Part shown: piece by piece, positions 8,712 to 18,388 of the stretch
How the letters are laid out: every line of letters starts with the position of its first letter
Numbering within the stretch: position 1 is the stretch's first letter
NCBI RefSeq assembly: GCF_000161835.1
Contig: NZ_GG697169.2
Location: 1,482,418-1,546,417, forward strand
DNA from: Thalassobium sp. R2A62
GTDB taxonomy: Bacteria > Pseudomonadota > Alphaproteobacteria > Rhodobacterales > Rhodobacteraceae
Direction: 5' to 3'
DNA: 64,000 nucleotides
Position numbers and translations under genes: made by a program
Notes under the pieces: model-generated
What the model saw: the letters and a program-made list of their open reading frames with translations, nothing else
Told to the model about the DNA's origin: nothing
Database searches by the model: none

Positions 8712-9386
8712 ATGAAACTCTTTGTTGGCCTTGGAAATCCCGGTGCGAAATACGCCCACAACCGTCACAACATCGGCTTTATGGCGATGGACCAGATTGC
8801 ATCTGACCATGGTTTCGCACCATGGCGCGGCAAATTTCAGGGATCCGTATCCGAAGGCACGCTGGATGGGGAAAAGGTGATCCTGCTCAAACCCGAGACG
8901 TTTATGAACCTATCGGGTCAATCCGTGGGCGAGGCTATGCGGTTTTATAAACTGACCTGCGACGACGTCACGGTGTTCCACGACGAACTCGACCTTGCGC
9001 CCGGTAAACTGCGCGTCAAAACCGCTGGCGGTCATGCAGGCCACAACGGTCTCCGCTCGATCCACCAACACATCACGCCTGAATACCACCGCGTCCGCAT
9101 GGGCATTGGCCACCCCGGTCACAAAGACGCGGTTGCCGGATACGTCCTGCGGGACTTTGCCAAAGCCGAAGCTGGCTGGCTCGATGATGTCCTACGCGGC
9201 GTCGGTGATGGCGCACCAGAACTGGCCCGTGGTGACAGCGGCAAATTCATGAATGCCGTGGCCCTACGAGTGGCGCCGCCCCGCTCATCTACCTCGCGCC
9301 CCAAATCGAAACCTGCGCCTGAGCCAACACCCGAGCCCGAAGACACCCGTTCCGCCATGCAAAAGCTGATGGACAAGTTCAAGTAA
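8712..9386 (+). CDS. pth: Peptidyl-tRNA hydrolase
   Basis: A 224-residue Pth that frees tRNA from peptidyl-tRNAs dropped by stalled ribosomes. The N-terminal signature [18 protein letters not shown] carries the catalytic His. The second motif ([13 protein letters not shown]) and the HDELDL region with the conserved Asp follow, and [12 protein letters not shown] is present. The C-terminus is extended by about 35 Pro/Glu-rich residues (PEPTPEPED), a common alphaproteobacterial extra. It follows rplY at 90 bases, beyond a terminator. Confidence 0.96.
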   Translation: MKLFVGLGNPGAKYAHNRHNIGFMAMDQIASDHGFAPWRGKFQGSVSEGTLDGEKVILLKPETFMNLSGQSVGEAMRFYKLTCDDVTVFHDELDLAPGKLRVKTAGGHAGHNGLRSIHQHITPEYHRVRMGIGHPGHKDAVAGYVLRDFAKAEAGWLDDVLRGVGDGAPELARGDSGKFMNAVALRVAPPRSSTSRPKSKPAPEPTPEPEDTRSAMQKLMDKFK

Positions 9387-9446
9387 CCCTAGCCGTTGCC
9401 AAACGCCTGCCCCCATGGTCAGATCAGATCAAAGGGGACGAACACC

Positions 9447-10607
9447 ATGCGCAAAATTCTCAAATGGGGCCCACGGGTTCTGATCCTGTTGCTTGTGGTC
9501 GCTGCGGTCATTGGTCTGTGGAAACGCGAGCAAATCACCCGCCTTCTTGCCGTCAATAGTCTCTTCAAGGCCGAGAAAATCGGCAATAATTTCAGCAACA
9601 TGAACACGATGTTTCTGTCGACGGACCTCGTTACCGGTCCCGCATCCCCTCTGCCCGTAGGCGCACAGATGACATTGCCACCTGAAACCGCACAGTGGAT
9701 CGACGACCGCAATGTCACCTCTATCGTCGTGCTCCATTACGGCACACTTGTGCATCAAAGCTACCACCTCGACACCGCCGAGGGCGACCTGCGCATCTCA
9801 TGGTCGGTCGCCAAATCCTTTCTCTCGACGCTCATCGGCATCCTCTTGGACGAGGGTGCGATCGACAGCATTGACGACCCCGTCACCAAATACGCCCCCG
9901 CCCTCGCAGACAGCGCCTACCGTGATGCGACACTGCGGAATGTGCTGAACATGTCGTCCGGCGTGACCTTTGACGAGGATTATCTCGACCCTAAAAGCGA
10001 CATCAATAAAATGGGCCGCATCCTCGCACTTGGCGGCTCAATGGATGGGTTCGCATCCGGCCTGACCGACAGCTTCGCCGCGCCTGGCGAAACGTGGCAA
10101 TACGTCAGCATCGACACTCATGTCATCGGCATGGTCGCGCGCGGTGCCACAGGCCGCAACGTGCCAGATCTCTTGTCCGAGAAAATCATCACGCCGCTCG
10201 GCCTCGAGGCGGCCCCCTATTACGTAACTGACGGCAATGGCGTGGCCTTTGTCCTCGGCGGTCTGAACCTGACCACCCGTGACTACGCCCGCTTTGGTCA
10301 GATGATCGCCCAAGGCGGCATGTGGCAGGGCCAGCAGATCGTGCCTGCCGATTGGATCACCGCATCAATTGCCCCTTCGGCGCCCACCGCACAGGGCGCC
10401 ACGCGCTACGGCTATCAATGGTGGATTCCACCCACATTTTCATCTGGCGAAGTCATCGCACGTGGTGTTTACGGTCAATACATCTACATCAATACAGACG
10501 CCAATATCGTCATCGCCACCACCGCCGCCGACCGCCAATTCCGCGCGTCCGGCGTTGCAGCCCAAAACGAGGCGATGTTCCAATCCATCGCCGCTAGCCT
10601 AGAGTGA
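9447..10607 (+). CDS. Membrane-anchored serine hydrolase (class C beta-lactamase / PBP-like fold)
   Basis: A 386-residue protein with an N-terminal transmembrane anchor (about residues 7-25, RVLILLLVVAAVIGLW), so the enzyme domain faces the periplasm. The SxxK nucleophile motif is S120-V-A-K123. A Tyr-containing second motif (YVSIDTHV) and a Gly-rich third motif (RGVYGQYIY) follow. This fold includes class C beta-lactamases, D,D-peptidases and esterases, and the true substrate cannot be told. The start at 9447 is chosen because the hydrophobic anchor follows directly. It lies five bases before the DUF2237 gene. Confidence 0.85.
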   Translation: MRKILKWGPRVLILLLVVAAVIGLWKREQITRLLAVNSLFKAEKIGNNFSNMNTMFLSTDLVTGPASPLPVGAQMTLPPETAQWIDDRNVTSIVVLHYGTLVHQSYHLDTAEGDLRISWSVAKSFLSTLIGILLDEGAIDSIDDPVTKYAPALADSAYRDATLRNVLNMSSGVTFDEDYLDPKSDINKMGRILALGGSMDGFASGLTDSFAAPGETWQYVSIDTHVIGMVARGATGRNVPDLLSEKIITPLGLEAAPYYVTDGNGVAFVLGGLNLTTRDYARFGQMIAQGGMWQGQQIVPADWITASIAPSAPTAQGATRYGYQWWIPPTFSSGEVIARGVYGQYIYINTDANIVIATTAADRQFRASGVAAQNEAMFQSIAASLE

Positions 10608-10611
10608 CCCC

Positions 10612-10998
10612 ATGAAACCAGACGTCTCTTTGAATGTTTTTGGCGATCCACTGATCACCTGTTCTGTCACGCCAATGACTGGCTATTTCCGCAATGGGCT
10701 GTGCGACACCTGCAACGCAGACGAAGGCAGCCATACGGTCTGCGCCGTCATGACCGCGGAATTTCTGGCTTTTTCAAAATACGTTGGCAACGATCTCAGT
10801 ACACCCCGCCCAGAGTTCGGGTTTGATGGTCTAAATCCCGGTGATGGTTGGTGCCTCTGCGCGTCACGCTTCTTGCAAGCGGCCGAAGAAGGCTGCGCGC
10901 CCCGCGTCCGCCTGTCCGCCACCCACCAACGGGCTTTGGAAATCGTCCCCCTAGACGTCTTACAGCGGCACGCCTTAGACGCACCGCTGCCAGAGTAG
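10612..10998 (+). CDS. DUF2237 family protein
   Basis: A 128-residue protein of the DUF2237 family, function unknown. Family hallmarks are visible: NVFGDPLITCS at the start, TGYFRNGLCDTC, HTVCAVMTAEFL, GNDLSTPRPEFGFDGLNPGDGWCLCASR and a C-terminal ATHQRAL segment. Conserved Cys and Trp residues hint at metal or redox chemistry, but this is unproven. It starts four bases after the serine hydrolase stop and is likely translated from the same mRNA. Confidence 0.85.
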   Translation: MKPDVSLNVFGDPLITCSVTPMTGYFRNGLCDTCNADEGSHTVCAVMTAEFLAFSKYVGNDLSTPRPEFGFDGLNPGDGWCLCASRFLQAAEEGCAPRVRLSATHQRALEIVPLDVLQRHALDAPLPE

Positions 10999-11026
10999 CA
11001 AGCCGCAGGAAGATCGGCTCGCTACT
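10994..11026. terminator. Inverted repeat between convergent DUF2237 and GH108 genes
   Basis: AGTAGCAAGCCG (10994-11005) and CGGCTCGCTACT (11015-11026) form a 12-bp stem with one mismatch around a 9-base loop. It lies at the end of DUF2237 and before the end of the convergent muramidase gene, so it may serve both strands. No clear T-run is present. Confidence 0.55.
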
Positions 11027-11038
11027 GGGAAACCAATC

Positions 11039-12199
11039 TTACGGCTGGGCCGAGTTCACACCGTTGGCCGCATAAATCGCTTTGTCGATCTTACCCATCG
11101 CACCCCACCCGAGCAGTGTCGACAAAATCGGCAGCGCAATCGGTGCGACTTGGTCAATAAACGGTTTGAGCGGACCCAACGCCGGAATTTGCGGCGTCAA
11201 AACGGTCAACAAAACACCCACAAGCCCCAGCACGGTTTTCTTTCCGTCCATGAGCTTGCCAACACCCTGCCCCAAGGCAGAGTTCACAGGCGTCAGAACC
11301 TTTTCACCGCCAGCGGTTGGCACAATTGCCGGGGTATTGATGCCAAATCTGGCCGCAATCGCCGCCAACGCAGCCTGACGTGCAACAGCCTTTAGATTGT
11401 CACGGTCCAACCCAGTTGTCGGATCACCGTCCAACACCGGAGCAAGTAAGTCGCTCAAGCCGGTTGCACCCTGACCGCCCAATACCGAGCCCAACAAATC
11501 GCCTGCACCAGACAGGATATGGTCTTTTTCTTGAATTTTCATGACAACTTTCGGGCTCGCACCCGCTCCTCTTGGTAATGTGTCGACAAAGCTGCGCAAG
11601 GACGCCATGCGGTTCATCCAGCCTTTGCCAAAAACGTCGAAATCAGAATGCCGGCGCAGATACGCCTCTTGTTGGCTCATATATGCGTCGGACAGCGCCA
11701 CAGGGCTGACATACCGGACACCGGCCAACGTCTTGCGACCAATGATGCCGTCCACGACCAGCTTGGCGCCGTCAGCGCGCTGGCCCAGATCATTCAACGC
11801 GGTTTGCAGGAACTTGCCTGACCCACGCACACCGTGCAGGACCGATCCATTGTAAACCACGGCTGCGGTCCGCTCGGGCATCTCACCACAACGCGCCACA
11901 CCATAGTATTTCTTGCGGTAGATCGCGTTGGCTTCGGCACGGGTCAGCGCCTCCACCTCTTCTTTGGTGACCTCGCGACCACGTTCTGCTGACAATGTTG
12001 CCTGCGTGATGTCCATGTTTGTCAGGCCGCCATCGTCACGGTGGTGGTCGACATAGCCGCCCTCCCATTACGCAACAAACGCATTCAGCTTTTCAAACGT
12101 CGCATCTGCCTCGGCGCTCGAGACACCCGGGATCGTGGGCGTCTCGGCTGCGGCAACAGACACAGCGTCGGGCCGGTCGTCTTCGTCGACTGGCGGACG
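11039..12199 (-). pseudogene. GH108 N-acetylmuramidase with holin-like C-terminus, interrupted by an in-frame stop
   Basis: In one frame this region encodes an acidic linker, a GH108 muramidase (endolysin) domain and a C-terminal segment with two hydrophobic helices (KTVLGLVGVLLTVL and VAPIALPILSTLLGW), as in holin-associated N-acetylmuramidases. The catalytic Glu lies in WEGGYVDHHRDDGGLTN, but a TAA stop sits immediately before this Trp (after LNAFVA). An ATG at 12016 gives a 325-residue remnant that lacks the catalytic Glu, so activity is unlikely. The frame continues without shift into the M15 peptidase gene upstream, from which it is separated by one TAG. It may be the second half of a former fusion gene. 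Confidence 0.7.
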
Positions 12200-12739
12200 C
12201 TAAATGACATTCGTCAGCACCGGAGGCGGTGCGATGTCCCCGCTCCAACCTGCGATCATATTGGCCAAATGCTGCGCCCATGTCTGGTCGCCCCCTGCCA
12301 GATGTTCGCCTTTGTACATGTCGCTGGTGGTGATCCCGACCAACTGAATATGCGGCTGTTCGATCAACTTGCCCGTCTTACGACTATAAAGCGGCGTCAT
12401 GCCGTTCTCTTTGGCCAGCTTGTGCATCCGGCGCCAACCCTTGGCATTGGCGCCCTTGTCATCCCAGCTCCACTGCCCCTTGGGCTTGAGCACGAAATCC
12501 ACAGCCAACCCGTACTGGTGCATGGATTTCCATGAATTGACCCACGTCACCTTGCTCTCGGTGCTGCCAAAGCGCCCCTTTTTATAGAGGTACCTCTGCC
12601 GCTCGGGCGTTCGAAACGCCTCAAACACTTCGAAGGGGTACCCTTCGGCGTTCAACTGATCTCTGATCTTTTTCACCGCCTTGCAAATGGCGGTATGCAG
12701 TTTGCGATAATCGCCCTGCCGTGCACTGGAATTGCTCAT
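12200..12739 (-). CDS. M15-family peptidase (L-Ala-D-Glu peptidase / endolysin-like)
   Basis: A 179-residue zinc peptidase domain that would cut peptidoglycan stem peptides. The first zinc motif S-M-H-x-x-G-x-A-x-D (SMHQYGLAVDF) and the last zinc His (EQPHIQLVG) are present, with the family motif EAFRTPERQRYLY before them. ATG 12739 has AGGGGA upstream; an open frame runs back to 12790 without a ribosome site. It ends in a TAG, but the same frame continues for about 60 codons into the GH108 domain. Either this is a natural stop and an operon, or a nonsense mutation split one composite lysin. No prophage structural genes are nearby. Confidence 0.8.
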   Translation of the reverse strand: MSNSSARQGDYRKLHTAICKAVKKIRDQLNAEGYPFEVFEAFRTPERQRYLYKKGRFGSTESKVTWVNSWKSMHQYGLAVDFVLKPKGQWSWDDKGANAKGWRRMHKLAKENGMTPLYSRKTGKLIEQPHIQLVGITTSDMYKGEHLAGGDQTWAQHLANMIAGWSGDIAPPPVLTNVI

Positions 12740-12893
12740 GGCTGTCCCCTGACATCTCTCACATGCCAGCGACCCTAGCGCGGGGTCCACGTCCCACCGT
12801 TACGCGTCCGTCACCGTGTCATCACCAGTCAAAGCCACGAAAAAGGGCCAGTGCGTCGCTGCAACCGGCCCCGTATTCACAATGTGCGCAGGC

Positions 12894-14123
12894 TTATGCG
12901 CCGTTGTTCATCTCGATACCCAGCGCCTTGGCGACGGTAAAGATGTCTTTGTCGCCACGACCACACATGTTCATGACGATGATATGATCCTTGGGCAGCG
13001 TCGGCGCGATCTTCATCACATGGGCCAATGCGTGCGACGGCTCTAGCGCGGGAATGATCCCTTCCAACTCGCAAGACAGCTGGAACGCCTCAAGCGCCTC
13101 AACGTCCGTGATGCTGACATATTGTGCACGACCAATTTCATGTAGCCAAGCGTGCTCTGGTCCAATGCCCGGATAATCCAGTCCTGCCGAAATACTAAAG
13201 CCCTCCAGGATCTGCCCGTCATCGTCTTGCAACAGATAGGTGCGGTTGCCATGCAAAACGCCGGGGCGACCGCCCGTCAGAGATGCGCAATGCTCCATCT
13301 TGGCATTCACGCCCTTGCCGCCAGCCTCAACACCAATGATGCCAACATCTTTGTCATCCAAGAACGGGAAAAACAGACCCATCGCATTTGATCCTCCACC
13401 AATCGCAGCGATGATCGTGTCCGGAAAACGGCCCTCGGCGGCCATCATTTGCTCTTTGGTCTCTTTGCCAATGATCGCTTGGAAATCACGAACCATTGCA
13501 GGGTACGGGTGTGGTCCCGCAACCGTGCCAATACAGTAGAACGTATCACGCACGTTGGTCACCCAATCGCGCAACGCATCGTTCATCGCGTCCTTCAGCG
13601 TACCACGACCAGAGGTCACCGGCACAACCTCGGCGCCCAACAGACGCATGCGGAACACGTTCGGTGCCTGACGCTCAACATCATGCGCACCCATATAGAC
13701 CACACATTTCAGACCAAACTTGGCACAGACAGTTGCTGTCGCCACACCGTGCTGACCCGCACCGGTTTCCGCGATGATCCGCGTCTTTCCCATGCGGCGC
13801 GCCAGAATAATCTGACCCAACACATTGTTGATCTTGTGCGCACCAGTGTGGTTCAGTTCGTCGCGCTTGAGGTAAATTTTGGCGCCGCCCAAATGTTCGG
13901 TCAAACGCGAGGCATGATACAACGGGCTCGGACGACCAACGTAGTTCGTCCATAAATCATTCATCTCGTCCCAAAACGTGTCATCCGTCTTGGCGTGCTC
14001 GTACTGCTCTTCCAATTCGAGGATCAGCGGCATCAGCGTCTCGGACACAAACCGTCCGCCAAAATCGCCAAAGCGCCCGTTCTCGTCTGGGCCAGTCATA
14101 AAGCTGTTGAATAGATCGTTCAT
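12894..14123 (-). CDS. trpB: Tryptophan synthase beta subunit
   Basis: A 409-residue PLP enzyme that condenses indole with serine to give tryptophan. The PLP Lys lies in [15 protein letters not shown], the catalytic Glu in [11 protein letters not shown] and the phosphate-binding Gly loop in [10 protein letters not shown]. The usual C-terminal NMCGRGDKD is present. It is downstream of trpF on the same strand with about 100 bases between; the partner subunit gene trpA is at 3.3 kb on the other strand. Confidence 0.97.
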   Translation of the reverse strand: MNDLFNSFMTGPDENGRFGDFGGRFVSETLMPLILELEEQYEHAKTDDTFWDEMNDLWTNYVGRPSPLYHASRLTEHLGGAKIYLKRDELNHTGAHKINNVLGQIILARRMGKTRIIAETGAGQHGVATATVCAKFGLKCVVYMGAHDVERQAPNVFRMRLLGAEVVPVTSGRGTLKDAMNDALRDWVTNVRDTFYCIGTVAGPHPYPAMVRDFQAIIGKETKEQMMAAEGRFPDTIIAAIGGGSNAMGLFFPFLDDKDVGIIGVEAGGKGVNAKMEHCASLTGGRPGVLHGNRTYLLQDDDGQILEGFSISAGLDYPGIGPEHAWLHEIGRAQYVSITDVEALEAFQLSCELEGIIPALEPSHALAHVMKIAPTLPKDHIIVMNMCGRGDKDIFTVAKALGIEMNNGA

Positions 14124-14228
14124 CGTGCGTCTCCCCGAAGGTGTCCCGTGTGGTCAGACATGCCTACATCGCAGCGTGCACAGGGACAAGCCGCGACAGA
14201 CCGCGCAAACGTCGCAGTTCTGATTTCG

Positions 14229-14864
14229 TTAGGAAACCGCGGCGATAAAGGCGCGGATCAGGTCTGCGTCTTTGACACCCGGCGCACTCTCGACACCCGA
14301 CGACACGTCAATCTCGCGCGCGCGGGTTTTCTTGGCCGCATAGGCCGCGTTTTCTGGCGTCAGACCGCCGGCCAGCATCCACGGACACGGCCAGTGTTTT
14401 CCACCCAGCAACGTCCAGTCAAACGATAGCCCGTTCCCACCCGGCAGTTCGGCATCCTGCGTGGGTTTTGCATCAACCAACAGCTGGTCAGCCACTCGTC
14501 CATATGTGCCAATCTGCGGCAAATCACGGGCATCGGCGATGCCAATCGCCTTCATCACCGGCAGGCCGTACCGCTCTTTGACTTCGGTCACACGCTCGGG
14601 CGTTTCTGATCCATGCAGCTGAATCATATCAAGTGGCACCGCCTCGGTGATTGCATCCAGCGTGGCGTTATCCGCGTTCACAACCAGCGCAACCTTCATC
14701 ACGCCAACAGGCACCTCAACCGCAAGCGCCCTTGCCGTTTCGATGCTGACGCTCCGTGGGGATTTTTCAAAGAACACTAATCCGACATAGGCGGCACCTG
14801 CGTCAACCGCTGCGGCAACGCCTTCAGAGGTGGTCAAACCACAAATCTTAACCCGAGCTGTCAT
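14229..14864 (-). CDS. trpF: Phosphoribosylanthranilate isomerase
   Basis: A 211-residue TIM-barrel enzyme for the third step of tryptophan synthesis, converting phosphoribosylanthranilate to CdRP. The catalytic Cys is in KICGLTT (residues 6-12) and the catalytic Asp in [15 protein letters not shown]. The phosphate-binding end [10 protein letters not shown] and VDVSSGVE-like ([12 protein letters not shown]) are visible. It lies between lapA and trpB in a minus-strand string. Confidence 0.96.
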   Translation of the reverse strand: MTARVKICGLTTSEGVAAAVDAGAAYVGLVFFEKSPRSVSIETARALAVEVPVGVMKVALVVNADNATLDAITEAVPLDMIQLHGSETPERVTEVKERYGLPVMKAIGIADARDLPQIGTYGRVADQLLVDAKPTQDAELPGGNGLSFDWTLLGGKHWPCPWMLAGGLTPENAAYAAKKTRAREIDVSSGVESAPGVKDADLIRAFIAAVS

Positions 14865-14881
14865 GTCGTTTTCCTAGCGGT

Positions 14882-15235
14882 TCAGGCCGCGGTATCGTCG
14901 AGCAAGGCGAGAACGTCATCCTTGCCTTCGTTCTTTTCACCCTTGAGACGGGCCACTTCCCGCTCAAGCTGAATCACGTCGCGACCACGAGTACGTGCTT
15001 CGGCCCGATGACGGTGCTCGCGCAGCCATTCCCAAACAAAGCCAATCAACAGACCAGCCGTAATGCCGAGGAAAATTACGATAAACAGCGGTAGCTCGAC
15101 TGTCGGGCTCGGCCCCAGATATCCAGCAAAGGTGTCAGGCATCGCCTTGAGCGTTACCAACCCACGATTTGCCAAAGCAACAGTCACCAAACAGATGGCT
15201 AAAATGGCGAGAAACACATACCGAATATACCGCAT
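14882..15235 (-). CDS. LapA-domain membrane protein (DUF1049)
   Basis: A 117-residue inner-membrane protein with two transmembrane helices (about residues 4-22 and 47-69) and a cytoplasmic charged tail (REHRHRAEARTRGRDVIQLEREVARLKGEK) that is probably coiled coil. This is the pattern of LapA/YciS, a factor linked to lipopolysaccharide assembly. It lies 12 bases after ihfB, the conserved rpsA-ihfB-lapA-trpF order of Rhodobacteraceae. Confidence 0.85.
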   Translation of the reverse strand: MRYIRYVFLAILAICLVTVALANRGLVTLKAMPDTFAGYLGPSPTVELPLFIVIFLGITAGLLIGFVWEWLREHRHRAEARTRGRDVIQLEREVARLKGEKNEGKDDVLALLDDTAA

Positions 15236-15247
15236 AACTTTGGGGTC

Positions 15248-15529
15248 CTATTTTCCGTTCAAACGATCGCGCAGCAACTTTCCCGCCTTAAAGAATGGTA
15301 CATGCTTTTCTTCGACATGAACAGATTCACCAGTGCGCGGGTTACGACCCGTTCTCGCATCGCGGCGTTTGACAGAAAACGCGCCAAATCCGCGCAGTTC
15401 AACACGGTCGCCATCGGCCATGGCTTCTGTGATTTCGTCAAAGATGGTGTTGACGATCTTTTCGACGTCCCGTTGGTAAAGATGCGGATTTTCATCGGCG
15501 ATCTTCTGGACAAGTTCGGAACGGATCAT
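15248..15529 (-). CDS. ihfB: Integration host factor beta subunit
   Basis: A 93-residue HU/IHF-family DNA-bending protein. The signature [21 protein letters not shown] carries the minor-groove beta-arm and its intercalating Pro. Length is typical for IHF-beta. It is normally directly downstream of rpsA, but here a kinase gene on the opposite strand separates the two by nearly 1 kb. Confidence 0.93.
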   Translation of the reverse strand: MIRSELVQKIADENPHLYQRDVEKIVNTIFDEITEAMADGDRVELRGFGAFSVKRRDARTGRNPRTGESVHVEEKHVPFFKAGKLLRDRLNGK

Positions 15530-15819
15530 TCGGCAGCCCCCCTGGCAGTGTTTTGTGACGCGAGTTTTCCCCGCTGTTGAAATCTGACTATAGGACGAAA
15601 AGCCTTTTCCATGAAGGGATTACCCGCCATCGCAACGTCGCTTTTCGCGGCAGATCACACAGATTCTGGGCGATTTCGACCAAATTGGCGATTTTATCAT
15701 GTTGGATTTCTGGAAATTTGTCCTGCGACAGCCCGCCGCACCGCAGCACAATCTATTGATTCGGTGGCCAAATTTCGACGGTTCGTATACTGATCGCCTC
15801 AACCAAGAAGGTTACACAG
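15530..15819. other. Divergent intergenic region between ihfB and a kinase gene
   Basis: About 290 bases with no convincing gene; the short open frames lack ribosome sites and family features. Being divergent, it should hold promoters for ihfB (leftward) and the kinase gene (rightward). I see no clear operator palindrome in it. Confidence 0.5.
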
Positions 15820-16428
15820 ATGCGCCAAACAGACCTCGTCAAGAGCATTCATGACCGCGCCACCTCAGGCTCTCGTTTGATCGTGGCCATTGCGGGTGCG
15901 CCAGCCTCAGGCAAATCAACGCTCGCAGACACCCTTGCCCACGACCTCGGAGACACGGCGATTGTCCTGCCGATGGACGGGTTTCACCTCGACAACCACG
16001 TACTCGATGATCGCGGCCTGGGCGACACAAAGGGCGCCTCAAATACCTTTGATGTGGAGGGCCTCGACGCCATGCTCGCACGTATCAATCAAGAGGATGA
16101 AATCGCGATCCCCGAATTTGATCGCAGCCGCGATATTGCCATAGCCGGTCGCCGCATTATCGAACCGCACCACCAGATCATTCTGGTCGAAGGAAACTAT
16201 CTTCTTCTCGACACCGATCCATGGGCCAAACTTGCCCGCCACTGGGATCTGACGATCATGCTCGAGGTGCCACTTGATGTACTCAAAACCCGCCTCATCC
16301 AACGTTGGCGCGACCACGACTTTGATCCTGATCAGGCCCGCGCCCGCGCCCTGTCAAACGATATCCCCAACGCCAAAACCGTGGTCACCGGATCGCGCAC
16401 CGCGCAGATTACTGTCACCAACAGCTGA
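15820..16428 (+). CDS. Nucleoside/sugar kinase-like P-loop protein (uridine kinase/phosphoribulokinase superfamily)
   Basis: A 202-residue P-loop kinase. The Walker A motif is GAPASGKST (about residues 26-34), with the substrate-binding MDGFHLDN segment and VEGNYLLLDTDPW typical of the uridine kinase/pantothenate kinase/PRK group. It resembles the YfdR/fructose kinase-like proteins annotated as nucleoside/nucleotide kinase family; the true substrate is not clear. It is on the plus strand inside the otherwise minus-strand rpsA-ihfB string, so it looks like an insertion into a conserved cluster. AAGGTTACACAG precedes the ATG. Confidence 0.85.
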   Translation: MRQTDLVKSIHDRATSGSRLIVAIAGAPASGKSTLADTLAHDLGDTAIVLPMDGFHLDNHVLDDRGLGDTKGASNTFDVEGLDAMLARINQEDEIAIPEFDRSRDIAIAGRRIIEPHHQIILVEGNYLLLDTDPWAKLARHWDLTIMLEVPLDVLKTRLIQRWRDHDFDPDQARARALSNDIPNAKTVVTGSRTAQITVTNS

Positions 16429-16437
16429 TCCTCAAAC

Positions 16438-16468
16438 AAAAAAAACCCGCCCATTTCTGAGCGGGGTT
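16438..16468 (-). terminator. Rho-independent terminator of rpsA
   Basis: On the minus strand a hairpin (AACCCCGC with one bulge pairing to GGCGGGTT) is followed by eight T, about 45 bases after the rpsA stop. Because rpsA ends here, ihfB needs its own promoter. Confidence 0.75.
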
Positions 16469-16511
16469 CCTATTCTTTTCGTCAGGCTACCCCGACGTTG
16501 CAGAGGTCGAC

Positions 16512-18185
16512 TTATTCGTCGCCATTCAGAGCTGCACCAAGGATATCGCCCAAGGATGCACCAGAGTCGCTCGAGCCATACTGCTCAACCGCTTCTTTTT
16601 CTTCTGCAATTTCGCGTGCCTTGATCGACAGACCTAGACGACGTGTCTTGCTGTCGATGTTGGTAACGCGAACGTCGATCTTGTCGCCAACGCCGAAACG
16701 CTCTGGGCGCTGCTCGGCACGGTCACGCGACAGGTCGCTGCGTCGGATAAAGGACTTCATGCCCTCGTATTCCACTTCAACGCCACCGTCTTCGATCGAT
16801 GTCACTTCAACAGTAATGATTGTACCGCGCTTTACGCCGCCAACTGCGTCCGCAAAGGGATCGCCGTCCATGGCTTTGATCGATAGGCTGATGCGCTCTT
16901 TTTCAACGTCAACTTCAGTGACTTTCGCATTGACCATGTCGCCCTTGCGGTAGTCGCCGATAACATCTTCGCCGCGGCCTTCCCATGTGAGGTCGGACAG
17001 GTGAACCATGCCGTCGATGTCGCCGTCGAGACCAACAAACAGACCGAATTCGGTGATGTTTTTGACTTCGCCTTCGACTTCCGTGCCCTCAGGGTGTGTC
17101 TCAGCAAAGACTTCCCATGGGTTGCGCTGTGTCTGCTTGAGACCCAAGGATACACGACGCTTGGCGCTGTCGATTTCCAGAACCATGACTTCGACTTCTT
17201 GCGAAGTAGACACGATCTTGCCTGGGTGTACGTTCTTTTTGGTCCAAGACATCTCGGACACGTGAACCAGACCTTCAACACCAGGCTCGAGCTCAACAAA
17301 TGCACCATAGTCAGTGATGTTGGTGACGCGACCAGTGTGCGTTGTCTCCAGTGCGTACTGAGCGGCAACCGCATCCCATGGGTCGGCCTGCAACTGCTTC
17401 ATGCCGAGGCTGATGCGGTGCGTCTCTTTGTTGATCTTGATGACCTGCACCTGAATTGTCTCGCCGATTGTGACGATTTCAGATGGGTGGTTCACACGGC
17501 GCCACGCCATATCTGTGACGTGCAACAGACCGTCAACACCGCCCAGATCAACGAACGCACCGTATTCGGTGATGTTCTTGACCACACCGTCGACCTGCTG
17601 GCCTTCGGTCAGGTTGCCGATAACCTCGGCGCGCTGTTCTGCACGGGACTCTTCGAGGATCGCACGACGCGATACAACGATGTTGCCACGACGGCGGTCC
17701 ATCTTCAGGATTTGGAACGGCTGCTTGAGACCCATCAATGGGCCAGCGTCGCGTACTGGACGTACGTCAACCTGCGAGCCTGGAAGGAACGCAACAGCAC
17801 CACCAAGGTCCACAGTGAAACCGCCTTTGACGCGGCCAAAGATTGCGCCTTCGACGCGCTCTTCTGCTGCATAGGCTTTTTCCAGACGATCCCAAGCTTC
17901 CTCACGGCGGGCCATTTCGCGGCTGATGACGGCTTCGCCACGCGCGTTTTCGACCTGACGCAGGAACACTTCAACTTCGTCGCCAACGGCGATTTCAGGA
18001 GCTTCACCTGGGTTTGCGAATTCTTTGATCTCAACGCGGCCTTCCATCTTGTAGCCTACGTCGATGATGGCTTGTCCCGCTTCGATTGCGATGACTTTGC
18101 CTTTGACAACAGACCCTTCAGCGGGTGTGTCCATTTCGAAGCTTTCATTCAGGAGTGCTTCAAACTCTTCCATTGTATTAGCCAT
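16512..18185 (-). CDS. rpsA: 30S ribosomal protein S1
   Basis: A 557-residue protein with six S1 (OB-fold) RNA-binding repeats, visible as recurring VxNITxYGAFVxLGGxxGLLHxxxM-like stretches at roughly residues 20-90, 110-180, 190-265, 280-350, 365-440 and 450-520. S1 helps unfold and capture mRNA on the small subunit. Length and ending are usual for alphaproteobacteria. Translation starts at ATG 18185. Upstream lies a 180-base leader with a hairpin at 18293-18314. Confidence 0.97.
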   Translation of the reverse strand: MANTMEEFEALLNESFEMDTPAEGSVVKGKVIAIEAGQAIIDVGYKMEGRVEIKEFANPGEAPEIAVGDEVEVFLRQVENARGEAVISREMARREEAWDRLEKAYAAEERVEGAIFGRVKGGFTVDLGGAVAFLPGSQVDVRPVRDAGPLMGLKQPFQILKMDRRRGNIVVSRRAILEESRAEQRAEVIGNLTEGQQVDGVVKNITEYGAFVDLGGVDGLLHVTDMAWRRVNHPSEIVTIGETIQVQVIKINKETHRISLGMKQLQADPWDAVAAQYALETTHTGRVTNITDYGAFVELEPGVEGLVHVSEMSWTKKNVHPGKIVSTSQEVEVMVLEIDSAKRRVSLGLKQTQRNPWEVFAETHPEGTEVEGEVKNITEFGLFVGLDGDIDGMVHLSDLTWEGRGEDVIGDYRKGDMVNAKVTEVDVEKERISLSIKAMDGDPFADAVGGVKRGTIITVEVTSIEDGGVEVEYEGMKSFIRRSDLSRDRAEQRPERFGVGDKIDVRVTNIDSKTRRLGLSIKAREIAEEKEAVEQYGSSDSGASLGDILGAALNGDE

Positions 18186-18285
18186 GTGGCGTCGTTTTCC
18201 TAACGTTTGGTTTTATACGGGCCGTGCGGTTGTCTCCGCCGGTCTTTGGGTTTCAATTGGTCTGAGATCGCAACATGCGGCTGGA

Positions 18286-18314
18286 CAAACAAAGGGCCGG
18301 AGTAATCCGACCCT
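18286..18314 (-). terminator. Hairpin between cmk/ATP-grasp genes and rpsA
   Basis: On the minus strand, AGGGTCGGA pairs with TCCGGCCCT (one G-T) around TTAC and is followed by TTGTTTG. It lies after the decayed ATP-grasp genes and before rpsA, so it can end the aroA-cmk transcript or act as an attenuator in the rpsA leader. Confidence 0.6.
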
Positions 18315-18388
18315 GTATAAGTTTGCTCTGCCGCAGACCTGTTCCGCTCTGTCAACGCTCGCGCGTATAATTGGGATTCTTCAATAGA

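Noticed and set aside
17001-18203. 400-codon plus-strand open frame across rpsA
   Set aside because: It is antisense to the well-supported S1 gene; its residues mirror the repeated S1 codons.
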